Of a stretch of 64,000 bases of DNA, positions 26,400 through 40,100 are shown piece after piece (positions within the stretch are counted from its first letter, which is position 1; each line of letters starts with the position of its first letter). Position numbers and translations under genes: made by a program. Location of the stretch: NCBI RefSeq assembly GCF_021155765.1, contig NC_060106.1, positions 20,610,031-20,674,030 on the forward strand, given 5' to 3'. A model generated the notes under the pieces. It saw only the letters and a program-made list of their open reading frames with translations, searched no databases and was not told the origin of the DNA. This stretch comes from Diprion similis (lineage: Eukaryota > Arthropoda > Insecta > Hymenoptera > Diprionidae).

Positions 26400-29300
26400 G
26401 TTACAGCCAAAAAACTGCATATTTTCGTCGTCATTTCTCTGCTGTTGGTCCCACGTTATTTTTCACCTCTTTTCTGAGTTCCTGTGGGTCGAATTAGTCT
26501 AGAAAAGGTCATACGAATCGATTTCAAGCCGAGAAATTTTCAGCTCAAAAATTCACCAAAAAGTAAGGCTAACCCCTTTGGATTTGTGGCGAAAATTTTG
26601 ACGTCATCGAGAAGTGCTGCAATTAATTCTGTAAGGCACTATTCCGACGTTTTTTTGCGAGAGAAATCGATTAAGCGCAGTCCCAATACGCTGCGAGCAA
26701 CGCCTGAAAAGTTACAGCCAAATAACTGCAGATTTTCGTTGTCATTTCTCTGCTGTTGGTCCCACGTTATTTTCCATGTGTTTTCTGAGTTCCTGAGGGT
26801 CGAATTAGTCTAAAAAGAGTCATACGAATCAATTCCGAGCCGAGAAATTTTCGACTCAAAAATTCATGAAAAAAGTAAGGCTAACCCCTTTGGATTTTTG
26901 GCGAAAATTTTGACGTCATCGAAAAGTGCTGCAAATAATTCAGTAAGGCACTATTCCAACGTATTTTTGCGAGAGAAATCGATTAAGCGCAGTCCCAATA
27001 CGCTGCGAGCAACGCCTGAAAAGTTACAGCCAAATAACTGCAGATTTTCGTTGTCATTTCTCTGCTGTTGGTCCCACGTTATTTTCCATGTGTTTTCTGA
27101 GTTCCTGAGGGTCGAATTAGTCTAAAAAGGGTCATACGAATCGATTCCGAGCCGAGAAATTTTCGACTCAAAAATTCATGAAAAAAGGAAGGCTAACCCC
27201 TTTGGATTTTTGGCGAAAATTTCGACGACTTTGAAAAGTGCTGCGATGAATTTTTCGAGACCCTATTCCGACGTCATTTTGCGAGAGGAATCGACTAAGC
27301 GCAGTCCCAATACGCTGCGAGCAACGCCTGAAAAGTTACAGCCAAAAAACTGCAGATTTTCGTTGTCATTTCTCTGCTGTTGGTCCCACGTTATTTTTTA
27401 CCTCTTTTCTGAGTTCCTGGGGGTCGAATTAGTCTGGGAAGGGTCATACGGATCGATTTCAAGCCGAAAAATTTTCAGCTCGAAAATTCACCAAAAAGTA
27501 AGGCTAACCCCTTTGGATTTTTGGCGGAAATTTCGACGTCATCAAAAAGTGCTGCAATTAATTTTTTGAGGCACTATTCCGACGTATTTTTGCGAGAGAA
27601 ATCGATTCAGCGCAGTCCCAATACGCTGCGAGCAACGCCTGAAAAGTTAGAGCCAAAAAACTGCATATTTTCGTCGTCATTTCTCTGCTGTTGGTCCCAC
27701 GTTATTTTTCACCTCTTTTCTGAGTTCCTGGGGGTCGAATTAGTCTAGAAAAGGTCATACGAATCGATTCTAAGCCGAGAAATTTTCGACTCAAAAATTC
27801 ATGAAAAAAGGAAGGCTAACCCCTTTGGATTTTTGGCGAAAATTTCGACGACTTTGAAAAGTGCTGCGATGAATTTTTCGAGACCCTATTCCGACGTCAT
27901 TTTGCGAGAGGAATCGACTGAGCGCAGTCCCAATACGCTGCGAGCAACGCCTAAAAAGTTACAGCCAAAAAACTGCAGATTTTCGTTGTCATTTCTCTGC
28001 TGTTGGTCCCACGTTATTTTTCAACTCTTTTCTGGGTTCCTGGGGGTCGAATTAGTCTGGGAAGGGTCATACGAATCGATTTCAAGCCGAGAAATTTTCG
28101 GCTCAAACATTCACCAGAAAGTAAGGCTAACCCCTTTGGATTTTTGGCGGAAATTTCGACGTCATCGAAAAGTGCTGCAATTAATTCTGTAAGGCACTAT
28201 TCCGACGTATTTTTGCGAGAGAAATCGATTAAGCGCAGTCCCGATACGCTGCGAGCAACGCCCGAAAAGTTACAGCCAAATAACTGCATATTATCGTCGT
28301 CATTTCTCTGCTGTTGGTCCCACGTTATTTTTCACCTCTTTTCTGAGTTCCTGGGGGTCAAATTAGTCTAGAAAGGGTCATACGAATCGATTTCAAGCCG
28401 AGAAATTTTCAGCTCAAAAATTCACCAAAAAGTAGGGCTAACCCCTTTGGATTTTTGGCGGAAATTTCGACGTCATCAAAAAGTGCTGCAATTAATTTTG
28501 TGAGGCACTATTTCGACGTATTTTTGCGAGAGAAATCGATTAAGCGCAGTCCGAATACGCTGCGAGCAACGCCTGAAAAGTTACAGCCAAAAAACTGCAT
28601 ATCATCGTCGTCATTTCTCTGCTGTTGGTCCCACGTTATTTTTCACCTCTTTTCTGAGTTCCTGGGGGTCGAATTAGTCTAGAAAGTGTCATACGAATCG
28701 ATTTCAAGCCGAAAAATTTTCAGCTCGAAAATTCACCAAAAAGTAAGGCTAACCCCTTTGGATTTTTGGCGGAAATTTCGACGTCATCAAAAAGTGCTGC
28801 AATTAATTTTGTGAGGCACCATTCCGACGTATTTTTGCGAGAGGAATCGATTCAGCGCAGTCCCAATACGCTGCGAGCAACGCCTGAAAAGTTAGAGCCA
28901 AAAAACTGCATATTTTCGTCGTCATTTCTCTGCTGTTGGTCCCACGTTATTTTTCACCTCTTTTCTGAGTTCCTGTGGGTCGAATTAGTCTAGAAAAGGT
29001 CATACGAATCGATTTCAAGCCGAGAAATTTTCAGCTCAAAAATTCACCAAAAAGTAAGGCCAACCCCTTCGGATTTGTGGCGAAAATTTTGACGTCATCG
29101 AGAAGTGCTGCAATTAATTCTGTAAGGCACTATTCCAACGTATTTTTGCGAGAGAAATCGATTAAGCGCAGTCCCAATACGCTGCGAGCAACGCCTGAAA
29201 AGTTACAGCCAAATAACTGCAGATTTTCGTTGTCATTTCTCTGCTGTTGGTCCCACGTTATTTTCCATGTGTTTTCTGAGTTCCTGAGGGTCGAATTAGT

Positions 29301-31800
29301 CTAAAAAGGGTCATACGAATCGATTCCGAGCCGAGAAATTTTCGACTCAAAAATTCATGAAAAAAGGAAGGCTAACCCCTTTGGATTTTTGGCGAAAATT
29401 TCGACGACTTTGAAAAGTGCTGCGATGAATTTTTCGAGACCCTATTCCGACGTCATTTTGCGAGAGGAATCGACTAAGCGCAGTCCCAATACGCTGCGAG
29501 CAACGCCTGAAAAGTTACAGCCAAAAAACTGCAGATTTTCGTTGTCATTTCTCTGCTGTTGGTCCCACGTTATTTTTTACCTCTTTTCTGAGTTCCTGGG
29601 GGTCGAATTAGTCTGGGAAGGGTCATACGAATCGATTTCAAGCCGAAAAATTTTCAGCTCGAAAATTCACCAAAAAGTAAGGCTAACCCCTTTGGATTTT
29701 TGGCGGAAATTTCGACGTCATCAAAAAGTGCTGCAATTAATTTTGTGAGGCACTATTCCGACGTATTTTTGCGAGAGAAATCGATTCAGCGCAGTCCCAA
29801 TACGCTGCGAGCAACGCCTGAAAAGTTAGAGCCAGAAAACTGCATATTTTCGTCGTCATTTCTCTGCTGTTGGTCCCACGTTATTTTTCACCTCTTTTCT
29901 GAGTTCCTGGGGGTCGAATTAGTCTAGAAAAGGTCATACGAATCGATTTCAAGCCGAGAAATTTTCGACTCAAAAATTCATGAAAAAAGGAAGGCTAACC
30001 CCTTTGGATTTTTGGCGAAAATTTCGACGACTTTGAAAAGTGCTGCGATGAATTTTTCGAGACCCTATTCCGACGTCATTTTGCGAGAGGAATCGACTGA
30101 GCGCAGTCCCAATACGCTGCGAGCAACGCCTGAAAAGTTACAGCAAAAAAACTGCAGATTTTCGTTGTCATTTCTCTGCTGTTGGTCCCACGTTATTTTT
30201 CAACTCTTTTCTGGGTTCCTGGGGGTCGAATTAGTCTGGGAAGGGTCATACGAATCGATTTCAAGCCGAGAAATTTTCGGCTCAAAAATTCACCAGAAAG
30301 TAAGGCTAACCCCTTTGGATTTTTGGCGGAAATTTCGAAGTCATCGAAAAGTGCTGCAATTAATTCTGTAAGGCACTATTCCGACGTATTTTTGCGAGAG
30401 AAATCGATTAAGCGCAGTCCCAATACGCTGCGAGCAACGCCCGAAAAGTTACAGCCAAATAACTGCATATTATCGTCGTCATTTCTCTGCTGTTGGTCCC
30501 ACGTTATTTTTCACCTCTTTTCTGAGTTCCTGGGGGTCAAATTAGTCTAGAAAGGGTCATACGAATCGATTTCAAGCCGAAAAATTTTCAGCTCGAAAAT
30601 TCACCAAAAAGTAAGGCTAACCCCTTTGGATTTTTGGCGGAAATTTCGACGTCATCAAAAAGTGCTGCAATTAATTTTGTGAGGCACTATTCCGACGTAT
30701 TTTTGCGAGAGGAATCGATTCAGCGCAGTCCCAATACGCTGCGAGCAACGCCTGAAAAGTTAGAGCCAAAAAACTGCATATTTTCGTCGTCATTTCTCTG
30801 CTGTTGGTCCCACGTTATTTTTCACCTCTTTTCTGAGTTCCTGTGGGTCGAATTAGTCTAGAAAAGGTCATACGAATCGATTTCAAGCCGAGAAATTTTC
30901 AGCTCAAAAATTCACCAAAAAGTAAGGCTAACCCCTTTGGATTTGTGGCGAAAATTTTGACGTCATCGAGAAGTGCTGCAATTAATTCTGTAAGGCACTA
31001 TTCCGACGTTTTTTTGCGAGAGAAATCGATTAAGCGCAGTCCCAATACGCTGCGAGCAACGCCTGAAAAGTTACAGCCAAATAACTGCAGATTTTCGTTG
31101 TCATTTCTCTGCTGTTGGTCCCACGTTATTTTCCATGTGTTTTCTGAGTTCCTGAGGGTCGAATTAGTCTAAAAAGGGTCATACGAATCAATTCCGAGCC
31201 GAGAAATTTTCGACTCAAAAATTCATGAAAAAAGTAAGGCTAACCCCTTTGGATTTTTGGCGAAAATTTTGACGTCATCGAAAAGTGCTGCAAATAATTC
31301 AGTAAGGCACTATTCCAACGTATTTTTGCGAGAGAAATCGATTAAGCGCAGTCCCAATACGCTGCGAGCAACGCCTGAAAAGTTACAGCCAAATAACTGC
31401 AGATTTTCGTTGTCATTTCTCTGCTGTTGGTCCCACGTTATTTTCCATGTGTTTTCTGAGTTCCTGAGGGTCGAATTAGTCTAAAAAGGGTCATACGAAT
31501 CGATTCCGAGCCGAGAAATTTTCGACTCAAAAATTCATGAAAAAAGGAAGGCTAACCCCTTTGGATTTTTGGCGAAAATTTCGACGACTTTGAAAAGTGC
31601 TGCGATGAATTTTTCGAGACCCTATTCCGACGTCATTTTGCGAGAGGAATCGACTAAGCGCAGTCCCAATACGCTGCGAGCAACGCCTGAAAAGTTACAG
31701 CCAAAAAACTGCAGATTTTCGTTGTCATTTCTCTGCTGTTGGTCCCACGTTATTTTTTACCTCTTTTCTGAGTTCCTGGGGGTCGAATTAGTCTGGGATG
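26400..31800 (+). repeat. Nested duplications with offsets ~2179 and ~4359
   Basis: 26400-27440 recurs at 30760-31800 (offset 4359, 14 monomers), sharing private changes such as gacgtttttttgc (about 26647 and 31006) and aaataattcagtaagg (about 26933 and 31292). Inside, about 27210-28450 recurs at about 29389-30630 (offset 2179, seven monomers), sharing a ttttttacctc variant and the cccgaaaagtt variant. The pattern indicates several rounds of unequal exchange. Confidence 0.75.
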
Positions 31801-33699
31801 GGTCATACGAATCGATTTCAAGCCGAGAAATTTTCGGCTCAAAAATTCACCAGAAAGTAAGGCTAACCCCTTTGGATTTTTGGCGGAAATTTCGACGTCA
31901 TCGAAAAGTGCTGCAATTAATTCTGTAAGGCACTATTCCGACGTATTTTTGCGAGAGAAATCGATTAAGCGCAGTCCCAATACGCTGCGAGCAACGCCCG
32001 AAAAGTTACAGCCAAATAACTGCATATTATCGTCGTCATTTCTCTGCTGTTGGTCCCACGTTATTTTTCACCTCTTTTCTGAGTTCCTGGGGGTCGAATT
32101 AGTCTAGAAAGGGTCATACGAATCGATTTCAAGCCGAGAAATTTTCAGCTCAAAAATTCACCAAAAAGTAAGGCTAACCCCTTTGGATTTTTGGCGGAAA
32201 TTTCGACGTCATCAAAAAGTGCTGCAATTAATTTTGTGAGGCACTATTTCGACGTATTTTTGCGAGAGAAATCGATTCAGCGCAGTCCCAATACGCTGCG
32301 AGCAACGCCTGAAAAGTTACAGCCAAAAAACTGCATATTTTCGTCGTCATTTCTCTGCTGTTGGTTCTACGTTATTTTTCACCTCTTTTCTGAGTTCCTG
32401 GGGGTCGTATTGGTCTAGAAAAGGTCATACGAATCGATTTCAAGCAAAGAAATTTTCAGCTCAAAAATTCACCAAAAAGTAAGGCTAACCCCTTTGGATT
32501 TTTGGCGAAAATTTTGACGTCATCGAAAAGTGCTGCAATTAATTCTGTAAGGCACTATTCCAACGTATTTTTGCGAGAGAAATCGATTAAGCGCAGTCCC
32601 AATACGCTGCGAGCAACGCCTGAAAAGTTACAGCCAAAAAACTGCATATTTTCGTCGTCATTTCTCTGCTGTTGGTCCCACGTTATTTTTCCTCTTTTTT
32701 CTGAGTTCCTGGGGGTCGAATTAGTCCAGGAAGGGTCATACGAATCGATTTTAAGCCGAGAAATTTTCAGCTCAAAAATTCACCAAAAAGTAAGGCTAAC
32801 CCCTTTGGATTTTTGGCGAAAATTTCGACGTCATCGAAAAGTGCTGCAATTAATTCTGTAAGGCACCACACCGACGTATTTTTGCGAGAGAAATCGATTA
32901 AGCGCAGTCCCGATACGCTGGAAGCAACGCCTGAAAAGTTACAGCCAAAAAACTGCAGATTTTTGTCGTCATTTCTCTGATGTTGGTCCCACGTTATTTT
33001 TCACCTCTTTTCTGAGTTCCTGGGGGTCGAATTAGTCTAGAAAGGGTCATACGAATCGATTTCAAGCCGAGAAATTTTCAGCTCAAAAATTCACCAAAAA
33101 GTAAGGCTAACCCCTTTGGATTTTTGGCGGGAATTTCGACGTCATCGAAAAGTGCTGCAATTAATTTTGTGAGGCACTATTCCGACGTATTTTTGAGAGA
33201 GAAATCGATGAAGCGCAGTCCCAATACGCTGCGAGCAACGCCTGAAAAGTTACAGCCAAATAACTGCATATTATCGTCGTCATTTCTCTGCTGTTGGTCC
33301 CACGTTATTTTTCACCTCTTTTCTGAGTTCCTGGGGGTCGAATTAGTCTGGAAAGGGTCATACGAATCGATTTCACGCCGAAAAATTTTCAGCTCGAAAA
33401 TTCACCAAAAAGTAAGGCTAACCCCTTTGGATTTTTGGCGGAAATTTCGACGTCATCAAAAAGTGCTGCAATTAATTTTGTGAGGCACTATTTCGACGTA
33501 TTTTTGCGAGAGGAATCGATTCAGCGCAGTCCCAATACGCTGCGAGCAACGCCTGAAAAGTTACAGCCAAAAAACTGCATATTTTCGTCGTCATTTCTCT
33601 GCTGTTGGTCCCACGTTATTCTTCACCTCTTTTCTGAGTTCCTGGGGGTCGAATTAGTCTAGAAAAGGTCATACGAATCGATTTCAAGCCGAGAAATTT

Positions 33700-36600
33700 T
33701 CAGCTCAAAAATTCACCAAAAAGTAAGGCTAACCCCTTTGGATTTTTGGCGAAAATTTTGACGTCATCGAAAAGTGCTGCAATTAATTCAGTAAGGCACT
33801 ATTCCAACGTATTTTTGCGAGAGAAATCGATTAAGCGCAGTCCCAATACGCTGCGAGCAACGCCTGAAAAGTTACAGCCAAATAACTGCAGATTTTCGTT
33901 GTCATTTCTCTGCTGTTGGTCCCACGTTATTTTCCATGTGTTTTCTGAGTTCCTGAGGGTCGAATTAGTCTAAAAAGGGTCATACGAATCGATTCCGAGC
34001 CGAGAAATTTTCGACTCAAAAATTGATGAAAAAAGGAAGGCTAACCCCTTTGGATTTTTGGCGAAAATTTCGACGACTTTGAAAAGTGCTGCGATGAATT
34101 TTTCGAGACCCTATTCCGACGTCATTTTGCGAGAGGAATCGACTAAGCGCAGTCCCAATACGCTGCGAGCAACGCCTGAAAAGTTACAGCCAAAAAACTG
34201 CAGATTTTCGTTTTCATTTCTCTGCTGGTGGTCCCACGTTATTTTTTACCTCTTTTCTGAGTTCCTGGGGCTCGAATTAGTCTGGGAAGGGTCATACGAA
34301 TCGATTTCAAGCCGAGAAATTTTCAGCTCAAAAATTCACCAGAAAGTAAGGCTAACCCCTTTGGATTTTTGGCGGAAATTTCGACGTCATCGAAAAGTGC
34401 TGCAATTAATTCTGTAAGGCACTATTCCGACGTATTTTTGCGAGAGAAATCGATTAAGCGCAGTCCCAATACGCTGCGAGCAACGCCTGAAAAGTTACAG
34501 CCAAAAAACTGCATATTATCGTCGTCATTTCTCTGCTGTTGGTCCCACGTTATTTTTCACCTCTTCTCTGAGTTCCTGGGGGTCGAATTAGTCTAGAAAG
34601 GGTCATACGAATCGATTTCAAGCCGAGAAATTTTCAGCTCAAAAATTCACCAAAAAGTAAGGCTAACCCCTTTGGTGTTTGGCGGAAATTTCGACGTCAT
34701 CAAAAAGTGCTGCAATTAATTTTGTGAGGCACTATTTCGACGTATTTTTGCGAGAGAAATCGATTCAGCGCAGTCCCAATACGCTGCGAGCAACGCCTGA
34801 AAAGTTACAGCCAAAAAACTGCATATTTTCGTCGTCATTTCTCTGCTGTTGGTCCCACGTTATTTTTCACCTCTTTTCTGAGTTCCTGGGGGTCGTATTA
34901 GTCTAGAAAAGGTCATACGAATCGATTTCAAGCCGAGAAATTTTCAGCTCAAAAATTCACCAAAAAGTAAGGCTAACCCCTTTGGATTTTTGGCGAAAAT
35001 TTTGACGTCATCGAAAAGTGCTGCAATTAATTCTGTAAGGCACTATTCCAACGTATTTTTGCGAGAGAAATCGATTAAGCGCAGTCCCGATACGCTGCGA
35101 GCAACGCCTGAAAAGTTACAGCCAAATAACTGCAGATTTTCGTTGTCATTTCTCTGCTGTTGGTCCCACGTTATTTTCCATGTGTTTTCTGAGTTCCTGA
35201 GGGTCGAATTAGTCTGTAAAGGGTCATACGAATCGATTCCGAGCCGAGAAATTTTCGACTCAAAAATTCATGAAAAAAGAAAGGCTAACCCCTTTGGATT
35301 TTTGGCGAAAATTTCGACGTCATCAAAAAGTGCTGCAATTAATTTTGTGAGGCACTATTCCGACGTATTTTTGCGAGAGAAATCGATTCAGCGCAGTCCC
35401 AATACGCTGCGAGCAACGCCTGAAAAGTTAGAGCCAGAAAACTGCATATTTTCGTCGTCATTTCTCTGCTGTTGGTCCCACGTTATTTTTCACCTCTTTT
35501 CTGAGTTCCTAGGGGTCGAATTAGTCTAGAAAAGGTCATACGAATCGATTTCAAGCCGAGAAATTTTCGGCTCAAAAATTCACCAAAAAGTAAGGCTAAC
35601 CCCTTTGGATTTTTGGCGAAAATTTTGACGTCATCGAAAAGTGCTGCAATTAATTCAGTAAGGCACTATTCCAACGTATTTTTGCGAGAGAAATCGATTA
35701 AGCGCAGTCCCAATACGCTGCGAGCAACGCCTGAAAAGTTACAGCCAAATAACTGCAGATTTTCGTTGTCATTTCTCTGCTGTTGGTCCCACGTTATTTT
35801 CCATGTGTTTTCTGAGTTCCTGAGGGTCGAATTAGTCTAAAAAGGGTCATACGAATCGATTCCGAGCCGAGAAATTTTCGACTCAAAAATTGATGAAAAA
35901 AGGAAGGCTAACCCCTTTGGATTTTTGGCGAAAATTTCGACGACTTTGAAAAGTGCTGCGATGAATTTTTCGAGACCCTATTCCGACGTCATTTTGCGAG
36001 AGGAATCGACTAAGCGCAGTCCCAATACGCTGCGAGCAACGCCTGAAAAGTTACAGCCAAAAAACTGCAGATTTTCGTTTTCATTTCTCTGCTGGTGGTC
36101 CCACGTTATTTTTTACCTCTTTTCTGAGTTCCTGGGGCTCGAATTAGTCTGGGAAGGGTCATACGAATCGATTTCAAGCCGAGAAATTTTCAGCTCAAAA
36201 ATTCACCAGAAAGTAAGGCTAACCCCTTTGGATTTTTGGCGGAAATTTCGACGTCATCGAAAAGTGCTGCAATTAATTCTGTAAGGCACTATTCCGACGT
36301 ATTTTTGCGAGAGAAATCGATTAAGCGCAGTCCCAATACGCTGCGAGCAACGCCTGAAAAGTTACAGCCAAAAAACTGCATATTATCGTCGTCATTTCTC
36401 TGCTGTTGGTCCCACGTTATTTTTCACCTCTTCTCTGAGTTCCTGGGGGTCGAATTAGTCTAGAAAGGGTCATACGAATCGATTTCAAGCCGAGAAATTT
36501 TCAGCTCAAAAATTCACCAAAAAGTAAGGCTAACCCCTTTGGTGTTTGGCGGAAATTTCGACGTCATCAAAAAGTGCTGCAATTAATTTTGTGAGGCACT

Positions 36601-37185
36601 ATTTCGACGTATTTTTGCGAGAGAAATCGATTCAGCGCAGTCCCAATACGCTGCGAGCAACGCCTGAAAAGTTACAGCCAAAAAACTGCATATTTTCGTC
36701 GTCATTTCTCTGCTGTTGGTCCCACGTTATTTTTCACCTCTTTTCTGAGTTCCTGGGGGTCGTATTAGTCTAGAAAAGGTCATACGAATCGATTTCAAGC
36801 CGAGAAATTTTCAGCTCAAAAATTCACCAAAAAGTAAGGCTAACCCCTTTGGATTTTTGGCGAAAATTTTGACGTCATCGAAAAGTGCTGCAATTAATTC
36901 TGTAAGGCACTATTCCAACGTATTTTTGCGAGAGAAATCGATTAAGCGCAGTCCCGATACGCTGCGAGCAACGCCTGAAAAGTTACAGCCAAATAACTGC
37001 AGATTTTCGTTGTCATTTCTCTGCTGTTGGTCCCACGTTATTTTCCATGTGTTTTCTGAGTTCCTGAGGGTCGAATTAGTCTGTAAAGGGTCATACGAAT
37101 CGATTCCGAGCCGAGAAATTTTCGACTCAAAAATTCATGAAAAAAGAAAGGCTAACCCCTTTGGATTTTTGGCGAAAATTTCGAC
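33700..37185 (+). repeat. Six-monomer tandem duplication (offset 1867)
   Basis: 33700-35318 recurs at 35567-37185. Private markers shared at offset 1867 include gttttcatttctctgctggt (34210 and 36077), a one-base-short monomer with tttggtgttt (34671 and about 36538), ggggctcgaatt, and aaaaagaaagg at the right end. After this the copies switch monomer type (gacgtcatc versus gacgactttg), marking the breakpoint. Confidence 0.85.
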
Positions 37186-40100
37186 GACTTTGAAAAGTGC
37201 TGCGGTGAATTTTTCGAGACCCTATTCCGACGTCATTTTGCGAGAGGAATCGACTGAGCGCAGTCCCAATACGCTGCGAGCAACGCCTGAAAAGTTACAG
37301 CCAAAAAACTGCAGATTTTCGTTGTCATTTCTCTGCTGTTGGTCCCACGTTATTTTTTACCTCTTTTCTGAGTTCCTGGGGGTCGAATTAGTCTGGGAAG
37401 GGTCATACGAATTGATTTCAAGCCGAGAAATTTTCAGCTCAAAAATTCACCAGAAAGTAAGGCTAACCCCTTTGGATTTTTGGCGGAAATTTCGACGTCA
37501 TCGAAAAGTGCTGCAATTAATTCTGTAAGGCACTATTCCGACGTATTTTTGCGAGAGAAATCGATTAAGCGCAGTCCCAATACGCTGCGAGCAACGCCTG
37601 AAAAGTTACAGCCAAAAAACTGCAGATTTTTGTCGTCATTTCTCTGATGTTGGTCCCACGTTATTTTTCACCTCTTTTCTAAGTTCCTGAGGGTCGAATT
37701 AGTCTAGAAAGGGTCATACGAATCGATTTCAAGCCGAGAAATTTTCAGCTCAAAAATTCACCAAAAAGTAAGGCTAACCCCTTTGGATTTTTGGCGGAAA
37801 TTTCGACGTCATCGAAAAGTGCTGCAATTAATTTTGTGAGGCACTATTCCGACGTATTTTTGCGAGAGAAATCGATTCAGCGCAGTCCCAATACGCTGCG
37901 AGTAACGCCTGAAAAGTTACAGCGAAAAAACTGCATATTTTCGTCGTCATTTCTCTGCTGTTGGTCCCATGTTATTTATCACCTCTTTTCTGAGTTCCTG
38001 GGGGTCGAATTAGTCTGGAAAGGGTCATACGAATCGATTTCAAGCCGAGAAATTTTCAGCTCAAAAATTCACCAGAAAGTAAGGCTAACCCCTTTGGATT
38101 TTTGGCGGAAATTTTGACGTCATCGAAAAGTGCTGCAATTAATTCTGTAAGGCACTATTCCGACGTATTTTTGCGAGAGAAATCGATTAAGCGCAGTCCC
38201 AATACGCTGCGAGCAACGCCTGAAAAGTTACAGCCAAATAACTGCATATTATCGTCGTCATTTCTCTGCTGTTGGTCCCACGTTATTTTTCACCTTTTTT
38301 CTGAGTTCCTGGGGGTCGAATTCGTCTGGAAAGGGTCATACGAATCGATTTCAAGCCGAAAAATTTTCAGCTCGAAAATTCACCAAAAAGTAAGGCTAAC
38401 CCCTTTGGATTTTTGGCGGATATTTCGACGTCATCAAAAAGTGCTGCAATTAATTTTGTGAGGCACTATTCCGACGTATTTTTGCGAGAGGAATCGTTTC
38501 ACCGCAGTCCCAATACGCTGCGAGCAACGCCTGAAAAGTTACAGCCAAAAAACTGCATATTTTCGTCGTCATTTCTCTGCTGTTGGTCCCACGTTATTTT
38601 TCACCTCTTTTCTGAGTTCCTAGGGGTCGAATTAGTCTAGAAAAGGTCATACGAATCGATTTCAAGCCGAGAAATTTTCGGCTCAAAAATTCACCAAAAA
38701 GTAAGGCTAACCCCTTTGGATTTTTGGCGAAAATTTTGACGTCATCGAAAAGTGCTGCAATTAATTCTGTAAGGCACTATTCCAACGTATTTTTGCGAGA
38801 GAAATTGATTAAGCGCAGTCCCAATACGCTGCGAGCAACGCCTGAAAAGTTACAGCCAAATAACTGCAGATTTTCGTTGTCATTTCTCTGCTGTTGGTCC
38901 CACGTTATTTTCCATGTGTTTTCTGAGTTCCTGAGGGTCGAATTAGTCTAAAAAGGGTCATACGAATCGATTCCGAGCCGAGAAATTTTCGACTCAAAAA
39001 TTCATGAAAAAAGGAAGGCTAACCCCTTTGGATTTTTGGCGAAAATTTCGACGACTTTGAAAAGTGCTGCGATGAATTTTTCGAGACCCTATTCCGACGT
39101 CATTTTGCGAGAGGAATCGACTGAGCGCAGTCCCAATACGCTGCGAGCAACGCCTGAAAAGTTACAGCCAAAAAACTGCAGATTTTCGTTGTCATTTCTC
39201 TGCTGTTGGTCCCACGTTATTTTTCACCTCTTTTCTGAGTTCCTGGGGGTCGAATTATTCTAGAAAGGGTCATACGAATCGATTCCAAGCCGAGAAATTT
39301 TCAGCTCAAAAATTCACCAAAAAGTAAGGCTAACCCCTTTGGATTTTTGGCGGAAATTTCGACGTTATCAAAAAGTGCTCTAATTAATTTCGTGAGGCAC
39401 TATTCCGACGTATTTTTGCGAGAGAAATCGATTCAGCGCAGTCCCAATACGCTGCGAGCAACGCCTGAAAAGTTACAGCCAAAAAACTGCAGATTTTCGT
39501 CGTCATTTCTCTGATGTTGGTCCCACGTTATTTTTTACCTCTTTTCTGAGTTCCTGGGGGTCGAATTAGTCTAGAAAGGGTCATACGAATCGATTTCGAG
39601 CCGAGAAATTTTCAGCTCAAAAATTCACCAAAAAGTAAGGCTAACCCCTTTGGATTTTTGGCGGAAATTCCGACGTCATCGAAAAGTGCTGCAATTAATT
39701 TTGTGAGGCACTATTCCGACGTATTTTTGCGAGAGAAATCGATTCAGCGCAGTCCCAATACGCTGCGAGCAACGCCTGAAAAGTTACAGCCAAAAAACTG
39801 CATATTATCGTCGTCATTTCTCTGCTGTTGGTCCCACGTTATTTTTCACCCCTTTTCTGAGTTCCTGGGGGTCGAATTAGTCCAGGAAGGGTCATACGAA
39901 TCGATTTCAAGCCGAGAAATTTTCAGCTCAAAAATTTACCAAAAAGTAAGGCTAACCCCTTTGGATTTTTAGCGAAAATTTCGACGTCATCGAAAAGTGC
40001 TGCAATTAATTCTGTAAGGCACTATTCCGACGTCATTTTGCGAGAGAAATCGATTAAGCGCAGTCCTAATACGCTGCGAGCAACGCTCGAAAAGTTACAG

